Source: Obelidium mucronatum
Lineage: Eukaryota > Chytridiomycota > Chytridiomycetes > Chytridiales > Chytriomycetaceae
Reading direction: 5' to 3'
DNA length: 64,000 nt
Assembly: GCA_025765595.1 (NCBI GenBank)
Contig: JAIVFH010000088.1
Span: 1-64,000, forward strand
Part shown: in pieces, positions 10,097-25,263 of the stretch
How positions within the stretch are numbered: position 1 is the first letter of the stretch
How the letters are laid out: each line of letters opens with the position of its first letter
Made by a program: the position numbers and the translations under genes
Notes under the pieces: generated by a model
Databases searched by the model: none
Seen by the model: only the letters and a program-made list of their open reading frames with translations
What the model was told of the DNA's origin: nothing

Positions 10097-13000
10097 TTAT
10101 AAATGGTATTTTCCTGTACTCAGCCATTGCGCATACGCCTCATACCGCGCTTCCTCACTTTCACTGGTTCCATCGACACCAGTGCTTGTACTCCCTGCTG
10201 TTGTTTTTGTACTCCCAAAGTATGTCGACACTTTCCCACTCTGAGTCGCGTAATACTCGTAAATTTCTTGATCCCTGGCATCAGTATTTTCAGGTGTGTG
10301 GTGATGATGTGGTTGATCGTGTTTGCTGCTGCCTGTGGTTCCTGCAGCTGTTGGCTTTGGGAGGGCAGCCTGGATATGGCTTTGAAAAATCCCAAAGTCG
10401 GGATGGTGACGAAAGTTGGTGTCTGAATTGGAACGCTTGGACGAAGATATTCTCTGGACTCTTGCAGTTGCGATTGGTGTGGGTTTGAATTGCGCCACAT
10501 ATCTAGTGCCAAAAAAAAATCTCAATTTGGTGAAAAATTCGCGGAGCATCAATACGTTTTTTTAGCAAGTATTACCTCTTGTATTCCTTCATTTCTCCTG
10601 CTGAAACATGGGGATCCAAAAGGCGCATTGACAAGGCACTTGTCGTCCACCATGGCAATGGCTGCTGGTGATCTTGTTTCCTCTCTTTGCTTTTCTCTTT
10701 TTCGTCTTTTGGAGTCTGGCTGCTGTCGTCATTGGTTGTGGTTGGCTCGGAAACAGCCCCGCCTTTCAACCATAACAAAACACCATCTTCGCGAATCCCA
10801 TAAATCAACAGCCCGCCTTCCGGATATCCATGGACATCAGCGTCTTTGTCCAATTCGTTTGCTGTATTTTCAAAAGGCGTCGCGATATTATTGCGAACAG
10901 CAAAAGGACTCAAATCGAGTATGGTCCCTTCAAATTCATAACCGGGTCCTATTCCATTACCACCTCCACTTCCACCACCCCCGCCTCGATTCATATTCGA
11001 AGGGTATAAGCGATCAAATGAAGTGAGTGTCCCAGGATGATAGTATGCCGAAAAGGTTTCTTCGGGGTCCGCTTTAACAGGAAAAAGATCTTGGATCATC
11101 GTCGGTATTGTGTTCCCTGTCGTATATGGTTCAAGTTCCGTTCCGTTCGCGCTTACGCTGGTGTTGTTCTGGTGGTCTGGGAGGGCAGCTTCAGGGTCGA
11201 TCCACCACTTTTTATAGCTTCTCTTTTTCGCTTTCGGCAACGGGTCTGGATCATGATGCAAGTAATAGTCGCTTGGCAAGTCCCAAATCATGGGTCCTGT
11301 CCCATTTCCGGGAGGAGGAGGGATAAAGTTCCCCAGAAACAAATTAATGGCGTCTTGTTTCTCGGCATCCGTGAAAGAATTGCTGTAGTATCTTCGAATG
11401 CTTTCAATCATGTCTCTTGAATGGCTTGTCCAATGCCCTATCTTGCGGTATGTTTCCATAGTGTTGACGAGATGGCTTCCACCGTATTGGAGCGCGATAG
11501 TGTCTCCATGGTCTTGGTACATGCTGTTGAGTAAGTTGCAGGCGTCGCTGTCAAAGGGAACGTTTTGTGGGGAAGCGGAGGGAAGAATTCCAAGGGAATG
11601 CAGTTGATGGGCGAGAGCGGATTTACCAAGCATGAATTGAGCTGCATTCGTACGGTCTAAGCAGTCGATGCAGTTTGTTCGTGTTATTCCAGTTTGGAGG
11701 CGGCCAAGAATGCGGAGCGGTTCTTTGTTTGTGGAATGGTTGGTCTCACTTCGCTTCAATGTGTTCAAATACGGTTCACGACCTGCATGAAAGAAGCCCG
11801 TAACACTTAACCCCTTAAACGAAATGAGTTATACCCCGTCGGTTGCTTCTTTTTTTTTTTTTTTTAAAAAAAACCAGAATACCTCTTCAGCTATTGCTTC
11901 CAACATCTCAACAACTTCTTGAGGATCATCACTCTTGTTGGCTCTTGCCATATCCCATTCCACATAACGCATCTTCATGTGGTCGGGCAAATGAGTGTTT
12001 AAATATGCAATGGAATCTCTGAATTCGGGCAACAAGATTCCTTCTCGAGGAGTTTTTTCCTTGAATTTAATCAAGTTCAAGACGATTAAGGGCGTTCCGT
12101 ATCGTTCAAACATATTGCTGAAGTGAAGAGATGTTGCCGTGTGATACGGATCTACGCAGTTCACTATTTGGAGGGGTAAGGAAAAAAAGAGTTTTCATTG
12201 AGCAACCGTACTAACGCTCAATCGGAGGTTTCGGAGTCAACTGCGAAATATCTTGCGACCAATAGAGGGGAATAGAGCCACGATGTTGAACAAAAGAAGT
12301 GATCCCCAAATTTGCCCCATTACACCCAACACCACCACGAAGCGCCCTTGCAACGGCCGCATCGAACAAAGTGGTATTTGCATCATGTACGATTTGTTCT
12401 GTCTCCACTTCATTCGCCACGAACCCTTCATTGTTTACGCCGCGTTTCAAGAACCTCGCTCCTGCAAAATAACGAGATCGTCGCGCAATAAGAGTCAAAT
12501 AGATGTCGTGGCCAAAGACGGGAATTTTCGCTTGATCTACGAAACCATAAATGATGGGGAGACACCAAGGGTTTTCATCACTGCTAGTGGGTGGGGTATC
12601 GCCGAACGAAGGAAACCCGTTTTTCAAGAGGAAATGGTTCCATATAAATATTTTGTTGGGTCGTAATGATGCAGTTGTCATATTGCGTTGAAGTGTGTTT
12701 GTAATGTCGTAAGTGTAGCTGAAGTAGAAGTTCTTAGTCAAATCGACTTGGCAAAACGATTGAATATATCGCGCCTCTGTGAGAATTATTAATTGGATTT
12801 GAGCCCTTTCATTAGGGAGGTGGTGAATTTGAACATGCCATCATTGCTTCTTTGTTCAAATTGTTCCGATTGGCCTGTGATTCCAAGTAGCAAAGTATCA
12901 TCAATATGGTACACGTAATGCCCTCCAATCAATGCGACAGCACTCCGTTTCGTGATTAGAATCATGTAATATCCTTCAAGGAACTTTATGAATCCTGTTA

Positions 13001-13420
13001 TCCCGCCGGATTGTCAAATAACTGAGCTCGACTTGGCAAGAATAGCTTTTTTTTTCGTTTTACCGACAATCCCAAAGCAGGACGCCACTCTCCGTAGTCC
13101 TCCAGTACTCACGTTCCCGCTTTCAATCATTTTCAAGAGATCCATCATTTCCTGTCTTGAATAGACAATCTTGTCATCAGTAACAGCGAGGGCACCAGAA
13201 GAATCGAGGCTTCTGTCTATCTTGATGATTCTGAATGATTCCTTGTTGGATTGATTGAAGTCGTTTAACCAAGTTGGTTGAGGGCATTCTCTACTTGACA
13301 AAGTACCTCATCGGCGCCAGACCCAACCATAAAGAACCTTGCGCGTGTCTCATACAATGTAAGTTTGCTGGTTTGAATGGTATTTGAGTGAGGCGATACG
13401 CTCAGTGGAACTAGGAACAT
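10097..13420 (-). CDS. FIG4: FIG4-type SAC-domain phosphoinositide 5-phosphatase
   Basis: Seven exons: 13420-13307, 13241-13064, 12994-12839, 12776-12216, 12163-11883, 11813-10576, 10502-10097. They sum to 978 codons (977 residues; animal and yeast FIG4 are about 880-910). The N-terminal SAC region includes [11 protein letters not shown] and [13 protein letters not shown]. It is followed by [16 protein letters not shown] and QIVHDA, and the catalytic CX5R motif CIDCLDR falls at about 478-484. The C-terminal third is low-complexity. FIG4 dephosphorylates PI(3,5)P2 in the Fab1/PIKfyve-Vac14 complex on endo-lysosomal or vacuolar membranes. Intron 3 must start with GC (GCATGT...CACAG) because no GT gives an open frame. 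The start lies 55 bases from the ATG of the divergent gene at 13476. Confidence 0.93.
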
Positions 13421-13475
13421 ACCAGAGCAGATTCATCTGTGTTTACAAACTCTTTTTTTTTCTTTCATACAGAAG

Positions 13476-14462
13476 ATGGAAGACCCCTTTGGCTCTCTGG
13501 ACTTGGATGACGACCTTTTTGAAGATTCGACGCCTGTTGCTCCTCGTAAAGTGATGCCCGCGTCTTATCCTTACCCGCTGGCGGAAGATGGACTCTTCTT
13601 TCCAGTAGACGACCAAGACCTTCTATCCCCACTCAACTTTGCGGCAACCTTCCACAGCTCTAAACTGGCGCCGTCAAATATCTCTTCAGTAATTGAGCGG
13701 ATGTATTTGCTGAAGCAGTTTGAACAATGTTTGGCACTGACTCGGCTCTGGATCGTTGAGAATCGAAAGCAAGCGAAGCCGTTTGGGAATTTAGAGATTT
13801 GCGATATTTCGGCAAGATGTTGCTTGAAGGTGGAGGGTCCAGAGGCGGCCCTGGCGGCGTTGGAAGACTGTGACGACTTGGACCTGACGCATCCCACGCA
13901 AACAACGGCTGGAAGTTTCATGTTTTACACGCAGTTATTGAGGCAATCTGGAGGTGAAGATAACTGGACACGTGCGTTAGATACCTTGACCATGTACTTT
14001 AGCGTGAGAGGGAAAGATTATCGGGGGTTTATTGAAGTGTATGAAGTGCTGATCGCAAGCATGGGGTCTGTGGAAGGAAAGCTGGGCGCAGATGGGGCCA
14101 AAGATTTACGTTTAATAGCATCCTTGGCCATGAGGAGGGCAAAGTGGCTGTTTTCGCAGAGTCTACAGCCATACTTGATGGACACCCCACTAATGAAGCG
14201 CCGCGAATCCCATGAAAATACAAAGATGGATTCAGTTCTTGATTCAAATAGGACATTCTTGGATGCATTCGACGCGTCGGTGGAAGATGAAGATGTTTTC
14301 AAGAATGGAATCATGGATTCTTTACTGTGGGCATTCCCGAAACTAAAGGATCAAACTGTGAATTGGATACGTGCCGATATTTTAATCAAATCCAGCGCAG
14401 CAAATCTTATATTGGGTGACGATGAAGGCGATGATGAAGACGCATCTGTGTCAAAAATGTGA
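13476..14462 (+). CDS. Unrecognised acidic/helical protein, 328 aa
   Basis: Single long open frame of 328 codons, acidic at both ends (SLDLDDDLFED near the start, DDEGDDEDAS near the end) with a mostly helical middle (about 70-290) that could be TPR-like. I do not recognise the family. The ATG is directly preceded by a pyrimidine tract and TACAG (about 13448-13472), so there may be a 5' UTR intron or an upstream coding exon overlapping the FIG4 promoter. The first ATGs of this gene and FIG4 are only 55 bases apart, so they share a promoter. It is convergent with the THO1-like gene, stop to stop 135 bases. Confidence 0.8.
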   Translation: MEDPFGSLDLDDDLFEDSTPVAPRKVMPASYPYPLAEDGLFFPVDDQDLLSPLNFAATFHSSKLAPSNISSVIERMYLLKQFEQCLALTRLWIVENRKQAKPFGNLEICDISARCCLKVEGPEAALAALEDCDDLDLTHPTQTTAGSFMFYTQLLRQSGGEDNWTRALDTLTMYFSVRGKDYRGFIEVYEVLIASMGSVEGKLGADGAKDLRLIASLAMRRAKWLFSQSLQPYLMDTPLMKRRESHENTKMDSVLDSNRTFLDAFDASVEDEDVFKNGIMDSLLWAFPKLKDQTVNWIRADILIKSSAANLILGDDEGDDEDASVSKM

Positions 14463-14597
14463 CAACGCTCAATTCACACCCCCCACACTAGCAAGTCAAA
14501 AGAACAATAATAAAATAGTGGAAAAAGACGCGAGCTCAAAGCCAACACAAAAGAATCCTCTACAACACGGCGAGAAAGAAAACTATACCAAATACTT

Positions 14598-15251
14598 CTA
14601 TTTTGTGGCAGTTGCGATACCGAACCGTTCTGCTCGCTGCTTCTTTTTTAATTCGAATTCTGTAATAGAAACAAAAGTATCAGTCTGACGAGAACGTGAC
14701 GTATTCGACAGCAAAAATATCACACACACACCAGAAAGATTCGCACTCCCAGCAGTTTCAGCTGGTCTCTTGTTTCCGGCGGCAACAGCCCCACTGCCCC
14801 CAGTGGATGCAATGCCAAATCGTTCGGCCCTTTTCTTCAACGTTTCAGCATCGACACCAAGAGTCACAGCCGGCGCTGCGGCAGCATTCTTTCCTTTAGC
14901 GGCAACGACGGCAGCAGGAGCCGCCTTTGCGCCGGCAGCGGGCGTTGCTGAAAGCGGCGAAATTCCAAAGCGATCGGCGCGTTTTCTGAGCGACTCTTCC
15001 TGTGTTTTGTGAAAGCGCGAATTAAAACGCGAAAGCGGAAAGCAGGCGGGAGACACGCACGTGCGACTGCGTGGCCAGCGGCGCGAGGCCGAAGCGGGCG
15101 GCGCGCTGGGCGGCTTTCTGGGCGTCGCTGGCTGCCGCTGCGGGCGCCGGCGCGGCAGCTGCGTCTAGGCAAAGAAGAGAAGGAAGAATGCGGTGCGTCA
15201 GCCGTCAGAACGAGAACGTGTTTAGTTACCCTTGTCAGTGGCCGCAGTCAT
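14598..15251 (-). CDS. THO1: THO1/SARNP/MOS11-like mRNA export factor without SAP domain
   Basis: Four exons: 15251-15230, 15164-15061, 14999-14732, 14659-14598; 456 bases, 151 residues. The Ala/Lys-rich protein carries four spaced motifs of the form (R/K)xxRFG: QRAARFGLAP, RKRADRFGIS, KKRAERFGIAS and KQRAERFGIA. This is the C-terminal Tho1/MOS11 signature. In known family members these repeats bind the DEAD-box helicase Sub2/DDX39B and support mRNP packaging and nuclear export. The N-terminal SAP DNA-binding domain of SARNP/Tho1 is absent: only about 20 residues precede the first motif. It is divergent from the PNUTS-like gene, 234 bases between ATGs. Confidence 0.85.
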
Positions 15252-15485
15252 TATTCGACTCTTTTTTTTCCATAAAAAAGCGACACCTTTAGAGCGTATT
15301 AGAGGCCCGTGAACAACTAACGGTCCTTGCCCAATCAATCAAACTCCCAGTCTTATTTAACAAAGAATAAGAAGCGGCTGCGTCCACTTTGCGACAGAGA
15401 AAGAGATCACCACTGCTCGCTCCCACTCACTCACGACACTCCCTGCAGCCTCCGCTCCCTCCCACGCACCACCACTGCCTTTGCG

Positions 15486-18400
15486 ATGGACGGCCAGTTT
15501 GGAATGACCGCCGACTTGGCCTCCTTCCTTGCCCAGCTGCAGCAACAGCAACAAGTCAACGATGCCAATCAGTCCAACACCCAGCAGGCCATCCAACCCA
15601 ACCAGCGGCCCCAACGACACGTATCTGCCCCAGTGCACTACGTGGACCCATCCTTTGCGCAAGGTATTAAAAAATTACCGTGTTGAATCGCAAATTGTAA
15701 AAAGAGAAAGCTCCATTTGAGTACAAAACACCCAACCACCCCTGTTGGAAAAATGCAAAAACCGGGAGATGGCAGGGCGAATCTCTTACGGTCACGGCAA
15801 CTTGCAAAACAGAGAACTTAAATGCCTCCTTCATTAAAAAAAAACAACTAGCAGCCAGTATCACTCGCCAACAAGCCCAGCCATACACAGTACCCACACA
15901 ACGGTCGACATCGCGGGCCGCGCCTGCACCGAAACGCGGCTTTTCGGTTGAACAAATTAATTCCATGGAAACCACGTTTCAACGGAATAACACGCCTGAT
16001 CGCGATGCAATGGAACTTCTTGCCCACGAAATTGGATTAACATATGAACAAGTAAGGCATCAACTCCACCGCCCCATTTTTTTTTTTTTTGGTTATTACA
16101 TAATTCAATTAATTCAATTTTTTTTTCTTTACCATAGGTTCGGAAATGGATGTCACGAAGAAGGATAAAAGAAAAAGGTTTGTTAAAGGTTTTTTTTTTG
16201 GAGATAGAGTATCGTAAATGTAAAACAACTCATCAGAGAAAGGAACAACTCAATCGCCGTCCACTGAATTTATACGAGAAGGATCTACTGCCAGTGATGA
16301 GCCTATTGAAGTCATACTCTCCCCTTCTACAGACGCCCCTTCTACAGACGCCCCTTCCACAGACGCTCCTTCTACAGAAAGTGCCACAGAAACATCACAG
16401 CTTCAACCAACGCTTGCGGCGCCCGTAGCCCCGCAACCGGCACCACCGGTCACGATGGATGATATTGACTTTGAAGAGCCATCGCATGTCACGCGATACT
16501 TGAAGTTCCTGTCTCTTGCAGACGGCGCACAGGAAAGGAAAGAGCGAATCAATTTAGAAGATGAAATTGTATCCGATGAGTTTTATCAAGGGTATTATAA
16601 CCTTTTTTTTTTGGTGTGTTTTGTGGAAGTGTTTTAACCGCCTTGCCCCTGCATTTTTGCGACAAACAGTCTCGCCCAATCCAAAGGTTTCAAGGGACTC
16701 ATTTTACTTCGCCAATGGATGACAGAATCCAAAGATGGCTCACACTTTGATTTGCTGAAAAGTCTGTTGGAGTTGTTGGAAAAGCTTCCCGTGACATTGG
16801 AAGGAATCAAAACTTCAAAGTTGGGGAAGGCGTTGCAGATTGTATTAAAAGCAGATGGAATCGATGCCGAGACAAAGGCGATTGGGAAGAGATTGACTGC
16901 GGCGTGGACAGAGTTGGTGACAGGTGCAACGTTGCAACAGCAGCAGGGACAAGGAGGTGAAGCAACGACGGCGCCGGTGGCGTCTAATGCGCCGCTTACA
17001 GCGGCAGATCGGAAAAGATTGCAAAATGAGCGTGAAGAGGCAATTGCGGCTGCGGCTGCATTGCGGGCTCAATCGCTTTTGGCAACCGTGACAAAGAGGC
17101 CCACTATTCAAACTGAGATAAGCTCAGAGAATGGAGCCGGTGCATCTGCCCCAACGGCGACATTGCAAGATCCCACAGGCGCAGTACCTCCAGAACTGAA
17201 ATATGCGCGATACAGAAAAGTGGCAAAAGCAAGTAGTCCCAGTGAGGCGTCTCCCATTGAAGAAAGCCCCGTTTCAGCAGAGCCCGTAGCTGTGGTGCTT
17301 AACGAGCATGGTGTGAAGTCAATTCTTTCGAGTACAATTACTCCCGATGTGGATCCCATGAACCCAAGAAAGAAAAAGAAGGCGGTTAAATTCGCAGCTG
17401 AGCTTGTCAAGACGCGATATTTTAACACTGAAGATGACGTGATGGCTGCGGGTGATAGGGTGCGCTTTTTTACTTTTCCAAATTGCAAGTTTTTCTTTCA
17501 TAAACCTGACCACACAACCCCCCTTTTTTCTTGATTTTTTTTCAAAAGCATTTCAAAAACAAAAGTGCTAGGGATAGTGAGAAGGGCGAGGGAAGGAGGG
17601 CGTTCCAGAAGGAGGGGAACCGAGAAATCAAGGCAGCGATTGACTGGAAAACTCCTAGACGTGAGTACCTCGTTTTTTCTTGTGTGGTAATTCGTGATTC
17701 TGATGTTTTTGTTTTGTTTCTTTTTTCTTGAGTAGCAATGGCGATGAAAGTCTACCCACCTCCATCAAGCACCCCGGAAACTATTGCTCAAGATTCGCGG
17801 GAACGAAGCATCTTGAGTGTTTCGTACTATGTTGACGAAGATATACCGGCCAATCCCGCAGAACCGGATGAGGATTATGGAGAGGATGATATGGAAGTGT
17901 CTTTATCTGGTGGTCGGAGAGATGCTGAGGTTATCGACATTCCCCTGTTTGACAGTGACAGTCAGCCTCAAGCGGCACCTCAGACAGTAGCGGCCGCAAC
18001 GCCTCTCCCGTTTTTGAGCGGACTGGGAGGATTGAATGCCTTGCTAGCTGGTGGTGCTCAAGCACCGATTACGCCTCTTCCATTTGCTGGACTTGGGGTA
18101 CCGCCTGCTGCCGCTCCAGCTCCAGCTTTGAATTTCTTGATGGCTCTGCAACAACAGCAACAGCAGCAACAACAGCTGCAACAACAGCAGAAGGGTATCA
18201 CGCCAGACGCGTCCAATCTATTGAAGTTGCTTGGAGTTGCTGCCCCTCCGCCACCACCTCCAGCACCGTCGTCGCAATTTCCGGCGTTCCTGCAAGCGCA
18301 AAATCAACAGCCCCAACAGCAACAACCCATCGCCATGGGAATCCCTTCGCTGTCGTTCCTACAACAGCAGCAGACGGCTGCACCGCCTACGGGCCTCGCG

Positions 18401-18730
18401 GCCTTGTTGAGCAACTTGCAAAGGAATCAGCAGCTGCAAGGTGGTATACCTTCATCAACGGCGGGAGTTCCTCCAGCATTCCCGGCGTTCCTTCAACAGC
18501 AACAACAACAGCAACAGCAGCAACAAGCGGTACCACAGCAGCTTCCGTCATCTCTGTTGAATGGACTCGCTGCATTTCAACAGCAAGCAAATGCCTTCGG
18601 AAACGCGAATACCAACAACTTTGGAACTCCATTCACCACCAACACATCGAATAAACATGCACGACAAGAGGTCGATGATAACGACGAAGAGCAACAACAA
18701 AGAATCAAACGATTTGCGGAGTCTGGATAT

Positions 18731-18761
<31 letters not shown>

Positions 18762-18886
18762 GGAAACCGCGGGGAGAAATGAAACCAAAAGGGAAATGTA
18801 ATTACTGGGCTCAAGGGAAATGCCAGTTTGGAGCAAACTGTTTTAATTTGCATGAAGGGGAAGGAGGGACGACACGGAATTTCTGA
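15486..18886 (+). CDS. PPN1: PNUTS/Ppn1-like PP1 regulatory subunit with homeodomain
   Basis: Seven exons: 15486-15663, 15852-16051, 16138-16177, 16237-16591, 16670-17459, 17549-17660, 17736-18886; 942 codons. The acceptor of exon 2 could also be three bases later. Domain order: Gln-rich N-terminus; homeodomain about 87-140 (PKRGFSVEQINSME ... VRKWMSRRRIKEK); TFIIS N-terminal/LW domain about 258-335 (LILLRQWMTES onward); a probable PP1-docking RVxF-type motif KAVKF near 495; Gln-rich tracts; and a final CCCH zinc finger (C-X7-C-X5-C-X3-H) near 913-931. LW domain, PP1 motif and CCCH finger are the PNUTS/Ppn1 layout, a PP1 targeting subunit of the cleavage/polyadenylation phosphatase module acting in transcription termination. 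The homeodomain recalls plant LUMINIDEPENDENS. It ends 47 bases before the MCM6 ATG. Confidence 0.8.
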
Positions 18887-18933
18887 GACGCCGAATAATA
18901 AAAGAAGAACAAAAAAAAAAAACTTGCAACAAA

Positions 18934-22205
<3,272 letters not shown>

Positions 22206-22544
22206 AGGGGATAAAGCGTGGCGAGGGAGTGAATGGAGGCGAAGGGTTGTTCGTTGTCGTTTGTTTGTTTTTTGTATTTATGCCGTCAATAATAAAAGTG
22301 TCGAATGATGTTCTTGAAAGACACGTTTTCATGACACGCCACCGATTTTGTGGCTTGCCAAGCCACATTTCTTGCCTATCGTAGAACCAAAGAGAAGATC
22401 TCAATGCGCGAAAGAAAGACCTATCATGTATTCTATACTGCGTGTCTCCCTTCCTTATCTTGAAACAGGCGCTAGTTAAAGAATTTTCTAGCGAAAACTC
22501 AAAATTAAAAGGACAAAAAAAAGCCTTGAACTGAAAAAAAAAAA
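22206..22544. other. Intergenic MCM6 to MFS gene
   Basis: 339 bases. An AATAAA signal for MCM6 lies near 22290. Short A-rich leader before the MFS ATG. No gene seen. Confidence 0.5.
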
Positions 22545-24448
22545 ATGTTCCAAACCGCAAATTCAGCAAAAGAAGTCGAAACACCACTTGAAGTGATGAC
22601 GCAGCGAGCTGAGGCCAGTGCTAACAATGACGCCACCGCCGCCGCTGCCGCCTGTGACACAGATGCGCCTCTTGTTCCGCTGGACAAGATTCGTTTTACG
22701 CTTGTCGTTATTGGCCTTATTTTGGCCGTTGTGGTGGGGAGTCTGGACTTTACGATTGTTGCTCCAATTCTAAAGCCAATCGTGGCTGAGTTTTCACAAC
22801 AAGACCTTGTGCCTTGGATAGGTGATTCTACTGTCTTTGACAGTCCACTCTCAAGTTCAGCATTTCTGACTAACTTTGAACTGGCATGGTGTAAAAAAAA
22901 ACACAGGCAGTTCTTACTTGATGATGTCAGCGTCTTCAGGAATCTTTTGTGGAAAGCTTTCGAACGTGTTTGGCCGAGAAGCAGTCTTTACAGCGTCCAT
23001 GTTATTTTTAGCCGTTGGGTCTTTGGTTTCCGCGCTTTCGCAGAATATGGAAACGTTGATTGTGGGGAGGGCGTTGGCTGGATTTGGGGCTGGCGGGAAC
23101 CAAGCAAGTATATTGATTATTTTGACTGATTTGGTCACGTTTCAACAGCGTGGGTTAGTTAGGTTTTTTTTTTGGGAGGCGGGGAAAGGGATTGCTGGTT
23201 TTGGGGCTGAACGAAAATTTCATTCTTTTTGTATGTAGCAAGTATCAGTCTCTTGTCGGTGCTACTTTGGGACTTTCTTCCATCTTTGGTCCATTGATTG
23301 GAGGAGCGATTGCAGACAGAACTACATGGAGGTGGTGCTTCTACATTAATTTGCCGGTTCTGGCCCTCAGTATAGGGCTTGTGCTTTTCTCATTCAAGAC
23401 CGCTGCAACTCCATCCAACGCTGCCAATAAGCGAAAATCTCAGTCAATGAATCATCTTCTTGCTCAAATGGATTGGTCAGGCATTGCTCTTATTTTCGCG
23501 GCGATTCTGTGCTTCATTACACCTCTTCAATTGGGAGGAAGTATCTGGGAATGGAAATCACCACAAGTTATCATCCTTTTTATCCTTTCTGGTATCTTAA
23601 CTGCAGCAGCAATCTATAATGAATTCAAAGCTGCGCATCCAATACTCCCTCCAGCAATGTTTTCCAACCCAAATGTGGGACTGTTGACTTGTATGACAGT
23701 CTGCACAGGTGCAACTTACTTCACCACAACATATTACACATCCTTGTTTTTCCAAGTCGTTCGTGGAAACACTGCTACAGAAGCCGGCGCTGCATTAGCT
23801 CCATTGCTAGGTGGAATGGTTGTTGCCACAGTTTTCATTGGAGCCGCTGTTTCGAGAACCGGGAACTACGCGATTTGGTTCCGCATTGGCCCGCTTTTCT
23901 TGGTCACAGGAATTGTTTTGACTGCTCATTTGAATGCCGACTCTTCACTCCCCATGACAGTCTTTTCTTTGTTGCTACTGGGCTTGGGCTTTGGTTGTGT
24001 TTTTCAAACTCGCGTTGTTGGGTTGCAAGCTTCAGCTCCTCCCGAATATGTCGCCATTGTTTCAAGTGTGGCGAGTACGGCTGTGATTCTTGGAGGGGCA
24101 ATTGGAGTTTCTGTGACTGGGACAATCATCAACAACCAAGTTTCACATACATCTCCGGCGCTCCTCAAAGTCATTGAGCTTGTTCGCGCATCAAATATTA
24201 GTAGTGGTAGTATTGACGCGGCGTTAAAGACACAGGAGGTTTTGGGAATGTTTGAGTTTTTGAAAACTGTTGGGGAAAAGGCACCAGCGTTTGCGAATTT
24301 GACAAATGACGCGATGGGAGAGCTTGTCGCTTCTTTCAATTCTGCTTACAGGATTTCTTATTTGGCTCTTTTACCTGCCCCCATTTTGACTTTTGTTTTG
24401 GCAGTCCTCTTTCTAAAGAATTACCACGCTGCAAAAACAGAGAAGTAA
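22545..24448 (+). CDS. MFS transporter, DHA2 (14-TM drug:H+ antiporter) type
   Basis: Three exons, 22545-22821, 22907-23153 and 23239-24448, giving 577 residues. A hydrophilic N-terminus of about 58 residues is followed by many hydrophobic segments, consistent with 14 TM helices. Family motifs: LDFTIVAPILKPI in TM1 (DHA2 motif D1-like), GKLSNVFGREAVF (motif A) and GPLIGGAIAD in TM5 (antiporter motif C). The usual role is proton-coupled export of toxic or amphiphilic compounds at the plasma or vacuolar membrane. The substrate cannot be read from sequence. Not in a visible biosynthetic cluster. Frame fully intact. Confidence 0.92.
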
Positions 24449-25077
24449 GAATAAAATAATCTTGGGTTTCAAAAGACTTCATTTTTGTGTGAAAACCAAC
24501 TAATTGTCTTGACTGACGATGATGTGCAGAGATTTTGCTGTGTGCGTTTACTACTGGCTAAAGCTTCTCATTGTGACTTTCGCTGCAAAATTCAAAAGTG
24601 ATGATTATATCAAAGCTATCTCAACATACGTAGGCCAACTGCTCCCCAAACGGTGATTGCCCCCCTCTGCTAATGCCCTGTAGAAAGTTTAAACGTACCA
24701 TACTTTGAACCAATCCCTCTGGACAGCCGTGGAGCTATGAAACACAAGATAAGTCACAGCTCACAAAAAAACAACAATGCCGCCAAGGCAGACCTCAGCT
24801 ACTTTTGCACTTCTCTTACCTGCTTATGTGAGCTTGAGCAGACACCTACAGGTCACCATTTCCAGAGTTGTGCACAGGCTGCAGTAGAACGAGACCACAA
24901 AACATGATACTTCTTGTGTTCTTTTGGGATGAAATTTTGGGAGGTGCTTTTCAAATGAGTCTTCCCCTTATATATTCTGAAGACATTCAGAATTAAAACT
25001 TCCAAAATTTACTTTAATTATTTTCCTGTTGTTGATAGCAGAAAAAAATTTGCTTTTTTTCCCCCCTTCCACCCGCT
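24449..25077. other. Intergenic, no gene seen
   Basis: AT-rich, no coding pattern, tRNA or repeat that I can support. Confidence 0.5.
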
Positions 25078-25263
25078 AACATCACTTCAACTTGTTTGGG
25101 GTGGTGGCTGCAGAATTCGGGTCATGCTGCACAACAAATGAGCCTGCTTCCCACACGCAGAGCTCATCTGGTGTATTGCTAACATCACTCTAAGTGGTGG
25201 TGCAGACTTCGGGTTATGCTGCGCAACCAATGAGCCCACTTCTCTAGAGTGGGGCTCGTTTGG
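25078..25263. repeat. Imperfect tandem duplication, two units of about 85-100 bp
   Basis: Unit 1 (25078-25180) and unit 2 (25181-25263) both begin AACATCACT and share the order GGTGGTG, CAGA(A)TTCGGGT, ATGCTGC, CAA, ATGAGCC and GGCTCGTTTGG/AGCTCATCTGG. A CA then TC microsatellite follows at 25276-25316. Confidence 0.7.

Noticed and set aside
9744..10244. Open frames with long poly-Lys or poly-Phe runs
   Set aside because: They only translate the 56-base T tract between two convergent genes.
13571..14314. Antisense frames within the 328-codon gene
   Set aside because: Shorter, Ser-rich shadows of the plus-strand frame; the plus frame has a better start context and coding composition.
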